A stretch of DNA of 64,000 nt from Tyto alba (lineage: Eukaryota; Chordata; Aves; Strigiformes; Tytonidae). The stretch spans positions 4,146,501 to 4,210,500 of the forward strand of contig NW_024881313.1 of NCBI RefSeq assembly GCF_018691265.1, given 5' to 3'. Of the stretch, positions 13,667 through 27,500 are shown piece by piece. Under the pieces are notes generated by a model. It was not told where the DNA came from and did not search any database. It saw only the letters and a list, made by a program, of their open reading frames with translations. The translations under genes were made by a program, and so were the position numbers. How positions within the stretch are numbered: the stretch's first letter is position 1; each line of letters opens with the position of its first letter.

Positions 13667-14830
13667 AAACCAAAACAAACAAACAAAAAAAAAAAAACAA
13701 AAAAACCCCACATTTTGTGCTGCTCCCCCCCGCCCTCCCGCAGACCCCCCAGCTTGGCCCTGGCATCCTCCTCCGCTGTGGATGTGTCTGCAACCCTTGG
13801 GTCAAAGCTTCTCAACCATTAAAGGTCTGGACCCAAGAGAGGGATTAACTTTGATGAGAATCCAACATAGGTCTTCAAAGACTTTTTTTTTTTTTTGCAA
13901 ATATATGCCTGCTCTGAGCACAGAAGTGGTGATCCCTGCCTTCCCTGCAACTCGGCGAAAGCAGGAGTGCCCCGGAGGTACTTGTGAGGGCCAGAGGCTC
14001 TCCCCCAGCCCCCCCCAGCACTAAGGACACCCTGCAAACGTTTGATGCATGCGAGAGACAAAGAACGGCCTGCCTCCCTCTCCATACCCCAGAACAGCAG
14101 TTTAAACATCAGCTTCTCAGAGGAGCCCCAGAGTAGGCAGGGAGATGCCGGTGCCTGGGGCTGGGGCTGCCCTGCTCCCTGGCTGGGGAGGTGGGATGAG
14201 TCCTGCCCTGACACCCCCCAGGACCCTCCTGTGGTCCCAGCCCCCCCAGGAAGCCGCCAGCCCCCACGGTGCCTGACGTACAGCTGTCCTGGTGAGCTTC
14301 TGTTGGAGTGTTTAAGCAGCCCAAGGCACTTGTGGGGAGGCTGCTCAGCCGCTGGTCCTTTGGGAGCACTCCCACAGCAAAGCAGTCTAGGGTTGGACCC
14401 GGGGCTCTGGAACAAACACAGACAGGTACAGCTTGCGTACTTCCACCTAAACAGACCCCAAGCCCTACCGCCAGGAATGAGAGACTGGGGATGCAGAGGT
14501 AAAGGGACATAAACGCAGTCATTGCTCCACTGCCAGAGGACAAGCAGGGGACATCGGAGGCGGGTGCCACTCCGCTCTTGACTAACACAGCTGCCACAAA
14601 GCAAACCGCTACCAGCGGTTGGGCAGGGGGGTGAGTCCGCTTTCCAGAATCGACCGAAACAGCGCCTGTCATTAGGCAAATGCGGGTGCAAACTACGGGA
14701 AAGCCTCCCAGGAGCAGCCAGCCAGCAGAGAGAACTGCTCAGCAGGCACGGAGGAGTGCCCCGCACCGCAGGAGCAAGCGTGCGTGTCTGTGTGCACAAC
14801 CACGCAAATCTGTGGGGTATGTGGGAGTGT
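13400..14830. other. GC-rich intronic block with long open frames
   Basis: The block is markedly GC-richer than its surroundings and bounded on the left by a (CAAAA)-type repeat. The minus strand is open for 326 codons at 13,819-14,799, and other frames are long too. The translation is a G/S/P/L/C/W-rich mix without a domain I recognise, and competing frames on both strands argue for composition. A real but unfamiliar exon or retrocopy is not excluded. Confidence 0.4.
13602..13708. repeat. (CAAAA)n / A-rich simple repeat
   Basis: About 105 bp is made of CAAAA and CAAAAAA units passing into AAAC and poly-A. It yields lysine/glutamine/asparagine-rich forward frames that are artefacts. It abuts the GC-rich block on its right. 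Confidence 0.95.
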
Positions 14831-15726
14831 GCAAAGGGACATTTCTTTCCCTCCCAAAGGGCTGCAAGTACCTCTTAGCAATACAAAATTCTCCAGAACT
14901 CTTCTCGGAAGACTGCTGTATCACATTTTAAAAATCAGTTTTTCTGGCTGATGGATTATTGCCTCTGTTAAGGAGCCAGTATATCAAAATGAAACAATTC
15001 CCAAGCAGTGACTAGCCATAAATTTCTGGCAGTGAGCAATCCATAACTACAAACAAGAACATTAAAAGCTGGCATATATGAAAAAAATATTACTTTTCCT
15101 AAAAAGAAGGAGACAAAGTAAGGAGCAATTCTCCGCAGGCTGTACATTCACAATCTGCGAACAGCTCACAGCAACTTATAACGTACTGCAAGTGTAAAGC
15201 GGTGAAATTCAAACATCTCTAAAAACCACAGATTTGTAACTTGCGCTTATGTAAATACACAGCTTTCAAGCCTCAGCCATCCTGGCCATAGCTCTTCTGG
15301 GAAAAATGAAAAAATGTTGGCTGAGATTTTCAAGAGCAAGTGGTGATACTGAGCTCCTCCAGTTTTTAGGTGTCCAATCAGAAATACTTTAAAAGGCTTC
15401 ATTTTCAACTCATGTTGCACACACCCTCTTCAAATCATACCCCTTAAGGGAATATTTATCTTAAAAAGTAAGCAAATAAGGAAAGGTCAGATACATACAC
15501 ATTATCCTGTTCACTCTTCTCTCAGTATTCTCTCTGACATGCAGATGTAATACTGTGTCAAAATTTTAGACAACAGGCTAAAGAACACACACTTAAAGAC
15601 TTCTTTTTTCAACAAAGCTTAATGATGCCCAAAATCATAATTAACTGGAAGGAGCCTTAAGTATCTTATATCATAGATTTATAGAATCATAGAATGGCTT
15701 GGATTAGAAGGAACCTTAAAGACCAT

Positions 15727-16344
15727 CTAGTCCCACCCCCCTGCCCCTGGCAGGGCCCCCTTCCCCCAGCCCAGGGTGCTCCCAGCCCCGTCCAACCTGG
15801 CCTGGGACCCTTCCAGGGAGGGGGCACCCACAGCTGCTCTGGGCACCCTGGGCCAGCCCCTCACCCCCCTCACAAGAAAGAAGTTCTCCCTTATATCTAA
15901 TCTAAATCTACCCTCCGTCAGTTTAAAACCGTTATCCCTCATCCTATTACTACACTCCCCAATTAAGAGTCCCTCCCCACCTTTCCTGTCCCCCCTTTAA
16001 GCACTGGAAGGCCACTCTAAGGCCCCCCCGGAGCCTTCTCTTCTCCAGGCTGAACAACCCCAACTCTCTCAGCCTGGCCTCATAAGGGAGGTGCTCCAGC
16101 CGCTCATCATCTTCTTGGCCTCCTCCAGACCCACTCAAGCAGGTCCATGTCCTTGTTACACTGGGGTCCCCAGAGCCAGACACAGCAGGTGGGGTCTCAC
16201 AAGAGTGGAGTAGAGGGGGAGAATCCTCTCCCTTGACCTGCTAGTCAAAATTCTCTTGATGCAGCCCAGGACACAGCTGGCTTTCTGGGCTGCGAGCGCA
16301 CATTGCTGGCTCATAGTCAATTTTTCATTGACTGATACCCCCAA
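15727..16344 (-). pseudogene. CR1 ORF2 C-terminal region
   Basis: Three overlapping minus-strand frames give the usual C-terminal blocks of CR1 ORF2: [56 protein letters not shown] and RDNGFKLTEGRFRLDIRENFF. The 3' untranslated tail follows down to 15,672. The switches between frames are old frameshifts. The region sets the orientation and 3' end of the element. Confidence 0.85.
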
Positions 16345-16371
16345 GTCCTTCTCCTCAGGGCTGCTCTCAAT

Positions 16372-17139
16372 CTACTCATCACTCAGCCTGTAATTGTGCT
16401 TGGGATTGCCTTGACCCACGTGCAGGATCTTGCACTTGGCCTTGTTGAACTTCATGAGATTTGCACGGGCCCACCTCTCAAGCCTGCCCAGGTCCCTCTG
16501 GATGGCATCCCTGCCCTCCTGCATGTTGACCGCACCATACATCTTGGTGGTGTTGGCAAACTTGCTGAGGGTGCACTCGATCCCACTGACCATGTCACCA
16601 ACAAAGATGTTGAACAGTGCCGGTCCCAATACCAACCCCTGAGGAACGCCACTTGTCACTGCTCTCCACTGGTCTATCGGGCCATTGACCACAACCCTTC
16701 TGGTGTGACCATCCAGCCAATTCATTATTCACCTGTCCATCTGTCAAATACATGTCTCTCCAATTTAGAGACAAGGACGGTGTCAAATGCTTTGCACAAG
16801 TCCAGTTAGATGACAGCAGTTGTTCTTCCTTTATCCACCAACACTGTCACCCTGTCGTAGAAGGCCACCGAATTTGTTCAGGCATGATTTGCCCTTAGTT
16901 AAACCATGCTGGCTGTTAACTACCACCTCCTTATTTTCCATGTGCCCTAGCATAGTTTCCAGGAGAATCTGCTCCATGATCTGGTCAGGCACAGAGGTGA
17001 CACTGACTGGCCTGTAGTTCCCCAGGTTCTCCTTTTTTCCTTTTTTAAAAATGGGGGTTATGTTTCCCCTTTTCCAGTCGGTGGGAACTTCACCAGACTG
17101 CCACGACTTCTCAAATGTGATGGGTAGTGGTTCACCCAC
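16372..17139 (-). pseudogene. CR1 ORF2 reverse transcriptase remnant, catalytic aspartates lost
   Basis: Two minus-strand frames carry recognisable reverse transcriptase blocks: [36 protein letters not shown] and [13 protein letters not shown] at 16,831-17,139, then VTSGVPQGLVLGPALFNIF and LSKFANTTKMYGAVN at 16,372-16,725. The active-site box of CR1 enzymes is normally FADDTK; this copy reads FANTTK, so both catalytic aspartates are replaced. Together with frame breaks this makes the copy clearly dead. Confidence 0.9.
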
Positions 17140-17925
17140 TTCATCTGCCAGTTACCTCACAACCTGCAGATGCATCTCATTAGGTTCCATGGACAAGTGC
17201 ACCTTGAGGTTCCTTGGATGGTCTCAAACCTGATCTTCTCCTACAGCGGGTGGTTCCTAATTCTCCCAGTCCCACCTCTGCCTTCTGTGTCTTGGACAGT
17301 GTTGCTGGAGCATTTGCTGGTGAAGACTGAGGCAAAAAAGTCATTGAGTACCTCAGCCTTCTCCGTATCATGGATAACCAGGTCTCCCATTTCCTTCCAG
17401 AGAGAGATCACATTTTCCCTAGTCTTCTTTTTTTCATCGATATCCCTATAGAAGCTTCTCTTGTTGCCCTTGATGTCCCTGGCCAGAGTTAATTCTATCA
17501 GGGCTTTAGCCTTCCTAACCTGATCCCTGGCGGCTCAGACAAATTCTCTGTATTCCTCCCAGGCTACCTGTCCTTGCTTCCACCCTCTGTAGGCCTCCTT
17601 TTACGTTTGAGCTTGTCCAGGAACCTTTTGTTCACCCATGCAGACCTCCTGGCGTTCTTACTTGCCTTGCTCTTTGTTGGGATGCATCACTCCTGAGCTT
17701 GGAGGAGGTGATCCTTGAATATTAACCAGCTTTCCTGGGCCCCTCTTCCCTCCAGGGCTTTATCCCATGCTACTTTACCAAGCAGATCCCTGGAGATGAC
17801 AAAATCTGCTCTCCTGAAGTCCAGGGTAGCGAGTTTGCTCTGCATCCTCTTTGCTGCCCTAAGGATCTTGAACTCCACCATTTCATGGTCATCACAGACA
17901 AGGCTGCCCTTGAGCTTCACATTCC

Positions 17926-18520
17926 TCACAGCCCCTCCTTGTTGGTGAGCACAAGGTCCAGCATAGCACTTCTCCTCATTGGCTCCTCTATCACTTGGAG
18001 AAGGAAGTTATCACCAGTGCATTCCAGGAACCTCCTGGATTGCTTATGCCCTTCTGTGTTGTCCCTCCAACAGATATTGGGGTGGCTGAAGTCCCCCATG
18101 AGGACCAGGGCTTGTGAACATATGGGTTCTCCTATCTGTCTATAGAGGGCCTCATCCACTTGGTCTTCCTGGTTGGGTGGCCTGTAGCAGACCCCCACTA
18201 TAACGTCTCCTGTCCCTTCCCTCCCCTTAATCCTGATCCATAAACTCTTGGTCAGCTCCTCATCCATTCCCAGGCAGAGCTCGATGCACTCCAGCTCGTT
18301 GCTGTCATAGAGGGTGACCCCTGCCCCCTCACCTTCCCTGCCTGTCCTTCCTAAAGAGCCTGTACCCTTCCATGCCAACACTCAGGTCATAGGAGCCATC
18401 CCACCACGTCTCTGTGATGCCAATAAGATTGTAGCCCAGGCGTGTGCACATCTCCAACTCCTCTTGTTTATTCCCCACGCTACAGGCGTTCGCATAGCGG
18501 CATTTAAGTTGGGCTCCCGA
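17926..18520 (-). pseudogene. CR1 ORF2 endonuclease domain remnant
   Basis: The minus strand encodes, with frame changes, the N-terminal part of CR1 ORF2: the NKQEELEMCTRLGYNLIGIT segment, then ETWWDGSYDLSVG, VTLYDSNELECIEL, VGVCYRPPNQEDQVDEAL and LVLMGDFSHPNICWRDN. These correspond to conserved blocks of the endonuclease that nicks target DNA for target-primed insertion. The usual GDFNHPD block reads GDFSHPN here, so two normally conserved positions have changed. The domain is not expected to be functional. Confidence 0.85.
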
Positions 18521-21500
18521 AGAAGCTGACTTACTGGCTGGAATTCCTTTGTGCTGCTCTTCAGGTGCTCTCCTGTTGATCTGTGACCCCTCTCCAGGCT
18601 CTGGGCATCTATTGCTGGCACTGGCACCAAACTGCTATGGTGGGATGAATTGAGGTTCCTCTCCCCCAGCAACTCTAGTTTAAAGCCCTCTTCACCAGGT
18701 TGGCAAGCCTAAGACCCAAGATGCTCTTCCCCTTCTCTAACAGATGGACCCCATATCTGTAGTTCCAGCTGAAAAATCCTAGCTTACGTGATCTATCCCA
18801 AGTCATGCAAAGTTGGTCACAAAGCCAGGAAATAAATATATGTATATTTATAGTTACAATGTACTGCTTAACAAGATCATTATTTTGGGACTGGACTGCA
18901 TAGACTGATCTGGCTTTTTGCATTTTTAATTAATATAATTTATCTCATTTTGAACTAGGGTGCAGAGTTATGAATAACGAATTCTTTGAATGAGAAGTTA
19001 AAATAGAATTTTTAAAAACTAAAAAGCTATCTCAACATATAATTGCCTCAGTTTCTAAAAGGAGGATTTCATATATAGCCTGTTTTGATGGTCTAGAAAG
19101 CATATGAATACATAATTCCTTTGTCCCCCTCTTGCAGGAACAGAAGACCACTGAGATATATACCAGGACAGTAAAAAAATACCCTTATTTTGAAAGTAAT
19201 CAGAATGTAAGCATTAACGTTCCCTAATAATACAGATACTACAACCAATTACACAGAAAACCCCAAGAGCCATGATCTTTGCATATAGAATCACTAAGCT
19301 TATGCCTGTAGAGCAAACATGCTACGGGTGTCTTGTCTCATCTGATCCTATCTATCTAGAATTCAGACTACCCATACTATAGAGGTAGCAGAATCACAAA
19401 ATAAAGGCATAACTGAGGTGGCAGAATTCCTGTGAAAGCAAGATTTTACAGGTTAGTAGTATCAGTGACTACATCTGATAAAGAGATTACAGATGCAGGC
19501 TTCAGTGTCTGGAATGGCAGAGCACTTTTTGGAAGACACTTCCATCCTAAGAGCTTGATAGATCTTGGTGCACCATCTACCTCTGATCAGGCACCTGCGG
19601 AGGGTCAGGAGTTCTTCTCAGAAAGCCATAATACTGCAGGACACTTCTTTAGAAGTATATTCTAGCAATATGAAGGCCACTACTTCTGTATATCTAGCTG
19701 TCATTGTGCATGACGTACCATCCAATATTTTTTTCTAGTTAAGGCTATGTTTTCTTCACACAGAGAGCTATTTATATAAAGAGCTTTTATTACTAATACT
19801 TTTGAATTTATCAACACCACAAATAACTCTTTGAATATTAATACCTTTTGATTTTCTTTCAGGACAGTTAGCATCAATTATAAATAAGTTCTATTATCTT
19901 TTCATGTGTCAAAACAGACAAAGTGTTTAACACCCATTTTGGTTGAACGATTCTTTGCAAAATTCTGCAGAACAGAAAATGTTTGGAGGGGATCAAGAAC
20001 AAATGAGACTATTGTGAGTCTCCTTCCAGGGACTACCATCCACCTCCTCTAGCAGACTCCTGTGCTACACTTCCCTCCTTCTTCCCTCATGTTCTCCTTT
20101 CTTACATACTGTCTGGGTCTCATGTGAAGCGGCCTCTGATCTTGGTCTGTTCATTTTGCATTTACATAATATTTTATTTTATGCAGTTTTGTATTATTTC
20201 ATAGCACACATGTGACTGTAGTACACAATGTCTTATGAATTTTTCGTTGTTATGGTGTTTAAAAAAATTAGGTCCTTCTCTGAGGCACTTTGATACTACA
20301 CCAACATCTTTGGTATTGTCTTGGCTGGGCTGTAGACCTAAGAAGCTGGCTCCTTTACATAGGCAACAGTAAGAAAAGAAGCAGCGAAATATCCCTACTT
20401 GTGAAAGAACATCTGGGCTAACTAACCAATCTAAAATACAAGGATCTCTCCTGGTGTCACTTCACGAGTACCAAAAAACACGTGTTTAATACAGGCTGCA
20501 TCATCTATTTGAAGTTAACCTGGAAAAAATGTTACTGAACTGTAACAAGTGTAGAAGAGCAGAGATAAATACACTGAAAGCATATTTTGTTTAAATTAAT
20601 TGTTTGTAAGAAGTATTCACAGGTTGTCTTGCTTCTAGTACCAATGCTTAGCTATTTAATTAGACTACATTTTTCTTTATAGATCTCAAACTCAGGTGTA
20701 CAAGGGAACAAATGAGTCACTTTGGTCAGTAGATATCAGAGCAAAGGAAAAGAAAAAAAAAATTTCAGTCATTGTGGTCCTTCACATTAACAAGAACCTT
20801 AGGGAATGTACTTCACTTTTTCAAGCAAGTTCTATCTTATTTTCTTAATGCCTTTTTCTGGTGACCTCATTGACAGTGAAGAAAATACTTTGGGGAGGGT
20901 GTTTGTGTGAGAGAGTTCAGGGGAGAATTACGGAAATATTTGGGTTTCATCCTCAGTGCAGTCTCTAGGGAATTTTATCATTCCAGGTGAGCCCTTCTAT
21001 TCATGCACATGACACAACTAAACATGAAACCCATTTTACAGTTGACAGGGCAATGTCAGTAAGCCCATCACATCTTCCAGACAGAGAACACAGACCTGCA
21101 ACTCAAGCAGTGAAACCTCATAGTGGTGAAGATCCCAATTTCAAGATCTGTTAGAGAGGTCAAGCCCATTTCACTACTGGATATGACTCTATATTTGGGG
21201 GATGGGAGGAGGAAGCAAAGAAAATCAGACTATATATATCCTGGCAAAGATCCCTCCTTTCCTTCATCCCTTTCCACAAAGCCTGCATAGCTTGTGCTTT
21301 TTGATGGAAGGCTTTAATTGTGTGATAAATCATAGTTGGTAAAACAATTATTTCCAATTTAAATCAAGTATCTTTTGGAGGGCTTTTCCAGAACAATTCT
21401 GCCTGCAGATCTCCAGTAAGCAAGCCTGTATAGCAAGACTAGTTCAGGCACTTGCTGATAGAGCATGAACATGAAAACACATATGCACCATGGTCTGTGA

Positions 21501-24500
21501 TTTTACAGTAACTTTTAAAGAAGCATGGCTAGAATATTGCAAGACTACTCATTTTGGTGTGTGAAAATCCCTTTGGTGTTTTCCAGTTAATAAGGATGAA
21601 AGGAGAAAAAAAATAAGAGAACAGAACACAGGGAAAAAAATTATAGGGCTGCATAGGCAGCCTCGAAGGAACATGGATTGAACAACCTTTGAAGTACCTA
21701 ATTCTGAAATGAGATCATATGAGAATTTTTTAAAGCAATAAAAGTGAAGCCTCGGAAACAAGTGTAAGTTACAGCCTGAAGTGCTTTATCACAGCTTCAT
21801 GAACCCTCTTCCATAAACCCTAGTTGTTTTAAAAGTTCATTTACTTGAAGGCAAAAATGGACTGATTGTGGGGGTATGAGAGGGAGGGATCTGTAGTTTC
21901 CCAGAGGTGTGTTGATAAATAAGGCCTGGATTTCATGACATCAGAATTGTTACAGAAGGAGAATTGTCTCCTGCCAGCCTGCAAGGAGGCATTTTCCACT
22001 CAGGGATAAGAGGAACAAATACCTGTCAGTGCCTTACGTGCTTCTTCAACAATACTCCTGCCCTCTGGAGAACAAAGCCTTGAGTTTAACAACATGCCCA
22101 TAGGTACGTAAAATCATGAACTAACTTCTAAGTCTGTTGCCTCAGAAAGCTATGCCTGGGCTAATGGTACAACTCTGCTGTGCCACACGAAATACTCAAG
22201 CTGATTCTGAGAGGAGGTGCCTATTTACATGGCATGATGCAAAGCTGGGCAGAGATAACTAGCTCACATTGTGGAAGTAGTATCAGCACAACATTGCTCT
22301 TGAGCTAATCAGCCGTGTCTTTCAGTGGGGCTAACTAATCCACACACAAAACTCCGATGACGTGTATACATCCCTTCCAGATAGAAACCTGCTCACCCAT
22401 GCTAATCGGAGAGGCTTCTGTTTTGTATGATGCACATGTAATCAACCTGACCTTAAGCATTCTCAGCACCTCCATCTCAGTCAATCATCCCAGACTTCCT
22501 CCATAATCAATGTAGAGACGTAGACACATGAACACTATCCACTTGGCACAGACATCCATATTGGGAAGAGAGGAATCACGAGCTAGAATTGCCAGTTCTC
22601 CTCTACCCACTCTGAAAGAAGCGTGGAGGATTGGGTCAGACACCATGAAGATGCCTGTATGTGGTCAGAAAAACCCATTCCTCCAGGCCCAAAGTTACCA
22701 CAGCTGTCTGAGCTAGGATTACGCTTGCTGCCTGTCTGTATAGTGCCTTTAAACCTATGGATGGCAGCACACTGAAAGCAGAACAAAACAAAACAAAAAA
22801 GCACGACGCTGTTGCTATTCACATTCTTAAAGCAGAAATTAGAAAGGAAGTGATAGGTTAAGAAAGTGTCCAAGATGCATAACTTTTTTTTTGCAGCCAG
22901 GTCATATTTTGCTGCCACCAGAGCAGAAGGCTGGCACCAAACTCTGCACTTCCATTCATGTGGTACCCCCTGTCCCTAGGACCAGCTGGAATTAGCAAGA
23001 GGAAATATCTTGCACCATCCTGGGGGAAAGGAGTGCTTCACACCGCACACAGTGACCTGCCTGATCACGTAAGAACAACCCTCCAGCTGAGTCTGTGCAG
23101 ACCTTCCTTAGGTAGAAAACCAGCCGTGATGCAGGACCCTGAGCTGGGTGGGGTATCCCACGCTGTGGGGGCAATCCAGTGCAGAGACTGCCTAAGCCAC
23201 GGAAAACAAGGCATGTTTTCTCATCCTTCTGTCCCCAAACTCCACCTGTGTTCAGATAATAGCTGTAAAAGACACCAGTTTAGATTTCGATTGAGTCTGT
23301 ATGCTACTGCATACAGAAGTTACTTTTAAATAGATTTAAATGATAATGTTATCAATATAACTTGTGTTGGGAAGCTGTAACAGATTTGTAACACTTAATT
23401 TCTGTTTCCAGCCTCGTGGTTTGGCTGCCACCAGGCTCTTTAAGACCCAAATTTTGGACTCTATGCATGCAACTATTTGTCACGTAGTTTTAAAGTAACC
23501 CGCAGGAGCCCTGGGAAGAAATATAGCTAGGCAGCTGGAGGGGAGAAATTTTGCAGCTTAGAGACTTGCTCAGATCCATTGAGAGATCTTGCCCGATTTT
23601 ACAAATGAGATAAAAAGTACAGATTTTAAAATTATACAAATGCTGAACTATTTGTTTTGGAAGATTTTGCAAAATGAATCCTTTAAATTCAGTTCTTCAA
23701 GTCAGAAAAGACTCCATCCGGGGTAGTTGTTATGGTAGGTTGACTTCATCCTCTAAGGCAACTTTCCCTCTTTTTTCCTAAACCCTGTAACACCCTGCAA
23801 GCCCCAAGGGCACCCCTGCAGCAATCTTCAGAGAAATAAAGACAGAGAGAGAAAGTTGTCCTTGGATTTATTTAGCAAGAAGGAGGCCAAATCTGGGACA
23901 GGGAAAAAGGTTTGCATAGAGTCAGAGCTCTTGTGGATTTGTAAAATCATCCATGCACATGGAATATATTGAACCTTGAACCTAAACTAAGGTCAAGCAA
24001 GTTTAAGGCTTGATACAGATGTTTCACAGAACTCTGGTAAATGAAGGTGAATGTTACTGTTAAAGCAAGAGAAAAAACAAGCTATAAAAATGGTTGGTCG
24101 ATTGTTTATTTTTCTTTTCAGTCCATTGTCGAGTTTACTTTGTCCCCCTTAAGCCCAGCACTGGTATTTCCTGCATCTGGGTGATGACAGCAATCTCTTA
24201 TACACCACATAAAACAGATTTAGAATTCTGAAAGCCACTCCTGGCCTGGTTTCTCCCCGGAAATATATTCCTCCAGCAGAAGGGAATATTTGCATTTTCC
24301 CCATTTGTCTTTAATTTATAAAAATACTGATTGCCTTCTGGTGCACAGAAAAAAAACAAAGCAAAACAAAACAAAAAACAACAACAAAACCCTATAAATT
24401 CATTATAAGCAAAGTACCAACCCCTACATAACCAGTGAGAGAGCTTTTGAATAAAGATTACTCTTTTTTAAAATTAAGTTACGAAACAATCCAAAGAGAA

Positions 24501-27500
24501 GTCCCTCAAGGAAAATTAACATAATGACTTTTTAAAAAAGATACTGTGATCACTTGTTTTTAGCCAACTACTTCTCTGGTTTAGGTATAAATGTGTTTGA
24601 AATGGTGCTCAGAAAAGAGGCCAAGACCTTCCAAGTGTTCGATGCCATGACGCCGTGTAGGCCAATATGGAAGAAATCCCCTTTCCAAGCAAGTTCTGAC
24701 TAACAGTGATAATGGTACTGGCTCTGAATCTGGAATGATTCTCAAGACTTGGCAAACGCAGGAAAAATGCCAGTTTCAAAAACTTTTAGGAGGTCCACAG
24801 TAAAACAATGCTGTAATAATAAGAAGAACTTTTCAGTTGCAAAGACCTTAGCATACATAAACTTTCAACATCAGAAGGTATGGAGGTGGTATTATCTCTG
24901 TTCTACTGACAGGGCACATGAGCAAAGGGACTTTGGGTGAGAGATGGCCTCGATATCAGAACAAATTAAAACAACAGATGATGGGCCATTAAGTTTTGCG
25001 TTCAGAACAGATTAAAATAAGACAGACTTCCAAGTTAAAAATTTGAAGCAGGACAAGTTTGTAGAAAAGACAGGAGCAGTATTAGTGTGTTTGGTCTTCC
25101 CAGGCTAACTACACGAGTTGCAGGATTAGCACACCTGCTTCTGTAAATCAGCTTTAAAGCTGGTAACGTGTTTTGTTTTCTCAACATTCCCACTGAAGTC
25201 CCAGGAATCCTGGTTCCAGTTCCCCTTCAGTTTGCACCTTGGGTAATCATCAGTGTCCCAATTCATCAAAGCGCTCGATTGCATGCTTAAGTTTCAGCAC
25301 ACACAAGCGCTCCCCACTCTCAATTATCCACGGGTGGTTTAACCAGATTCAGTGGATTAACCATGTTACAGACAGAGAAACCCTGTACCTGGTGCTACAC
25401 GGAGTGTGTGAGGCTCTGGCTGGTGGTTCAAATGCCGCTCTCCTGCTTGAGCTATTATCATGGGACCGACGCAGACTAGTTTGCGCCGTATCAAATTTAC
25501 CCCCGTAGCACTCAGAGCACCAGGAAACACAGACCAAAGACATCTGAGTAGCTCTGCCACAGCCACAGCCAGGTCTGCATCAGCGTGGTTCACCAGGGGT
25601 CCCGCAGACCGGGGCTGCCCTGCACTCGGTCACCGCAGCACCCCGGCACCAGCCCGTCCTGGGGGGTACCCCCGAGCACCTGTGGGCCAGGAGACAAAGA
25701 GCACTTGATTCCCACTGACTTCACCGAAACTGCCCACCAGGTCAGAAAGTTAAAGAGGTATTACCGTGTAGCATTTTGCATTGCCAAAAGTAGCAGGCTA
25801 TTTTTTATTTTTTGTAAAGTTTCGCTTTAGAAATAGACTCCTCCAGCACCCAACGTATTAAAACACTGCAGCAACCGGCCTCGTGGGATAGCTGCAAGGG
25901 AGGGAGTTAACAACAAGGACACACGTAGCTTTCAGAAACAGAAAGTACTGGCAATATGAAGGGATTCGGACTACCAAGGAAGTTAGATTTTCAGACAAAA
26001 TGCCTTGCACAGTCATAGGAGCAAGACCTGAATTCATATGAATTTTTAAAAGGTTTACTACTTCACTGTACCATCGTTCCCCCAGCCTAACAGTGAAGAG
26101 TATAGGGAAAAAACAGACAAAATGTGCATAAGAAAATTATGTTTAAAATGCTAGAAATATTGAAAAAAATTACAAATTGTGTACAGTGACTTTTATGACC
26201 TCAAACAAAATGATACCATAGAAAAAAAATTCAACCCGATGCCATGAGACACTAAGAAGTAATAGATGTTTGCATTAGAGAACTGAGAATGAGGCCATCT
26301 ACTTCAAGTTTAGAGAGACAAAAATCATTGTTTACGGCAAGAGCATTTGTAGAACGATCAATAGAAGGAAACAAATTTAACCCAAGGTAAATATCTGCAA
26401 ACAACACAGACAGCTGAATTAGACGGGGAAAGGATCAAAACAATGATAAGTTCTAGTGAACATTAAGTACACAGAGACACATTTGAAGAATTTAGAGGGC
26501 AGAACAAAGGCAGATTGAGATTGCTGGCACCCTGATCCTATGCACAGGATCTGGAAAGCATCAGGGAAGGCTGAAAGAAAAAAAAATGCACAGAATATGG
26601 ACAACTGTGGGAAACAGAACTGCTTTATATACTAATGCTGCAGTAATCCCAGACAGGGGGGTAAGTGAATAGTTCATGTAGTTGTACAGGCAGTGACTGA
26701 GGATGGGAAAATTCCCTATAAGAGGAGAATATATGACATGTAACTTAAGGAAAGACTCTGTGTACAAATACTATACAAGAAAACCATCAGCTGTATCTGC
26801 AACTGTGCCACTGGATCAAACAGCTAGCTGGATTCCAGCTGCGTTGTGGATCCAGCTGCAACACGATCACTGCAGTTGTGATGAGCAGCAGCATTAGACG
26901 GGAGAAATGTGACCTGGTGCTGGTGATGCACGATGCTGCCGATAAGAACATCATGAAGCAAAAGATGCTATCATTTGGCATTTATAGTAGATGACTCACA
27001 GGAGTACCACCCACTGCTAGGCAATGGGGCAGAGCAAGACACTGATTTGGATGCAGTACAACACCACAACTCCTTCATCTAATACCCTGAGGATGAATTG
27101 TCACTGTGGGTCACGCAGCGCTCTGGATGAACACATAGGTTAAGTTTCAAAGACAAGAACACCTAGAAAACAAGGTAGAGACAAGCAAAACCAACATAAA
27201 ACGCAGAGTTTTTTGTGCTTTAAGAGAGCTGATGAATCCAGCCACCCTGCAAAAAGGCACTGTGCTTGTAGAAACTAGTAAAGACTAGATCAGCTGCCTT
27301 AGCAAAAAAGAGGGGAAAAGAAAAAAAAAAAAAAGAGGGTGCACATCAATTCAAAAATGCTGAGAAAAAAGGCACAGCAAAGAGGTCAAAACCCATTAGC
27401 ACCAGCTGAGGCTATACTACCAAGATATATCCAGGGCATCTTTGCTTATGGTGATAAAAGTAGGTCTGGCACATTGCCACATCTATTGGCTATCAAATTT

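Larger units (their letters stand above)
15672..18790 (-). mobile_element. CR1-type LINE, 5'-truncated, inactive
   Basis: On the plus strand the block opens with the reverse complement of the CR1 3' tail (short repeats around ATAGAATCATAGAATGG, then a GAACCTTAAAGACCATCTAG segment). Reading on the minus strand from about 18,790 down there is CR1 linker sequence, an apurinic-type endonuclease domain, reverse transcriptase, the conserved ORF2 C-terminus and the tail. About 3.1 kb remains; full-length avian CR1 elements are usually about 4.5 kb, so the 5' part is missing. The ORF2 frame is broken repeatedly. It sits within the 28-kb last intron of the minus-strand gene, in the same orientation. 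The 5' boundary is approximate, and no target-site duplication was seen. Confidence 0.93.

Noticed and set aside
13557..14024. Lysine/asparagine/glutamine-rich frame of 155 codons
   Set aside because: It is produced by the (CAAAA)n repeat; the opposite strand gives an equally artefactual phenylalanine-rich frame.
15694..18529. Plus-strand open frames over the CR1 (60-137 codons)
   Set aside because: They are antisense shadows of CR1 ORF2, which is clearly readable on the minus strand.
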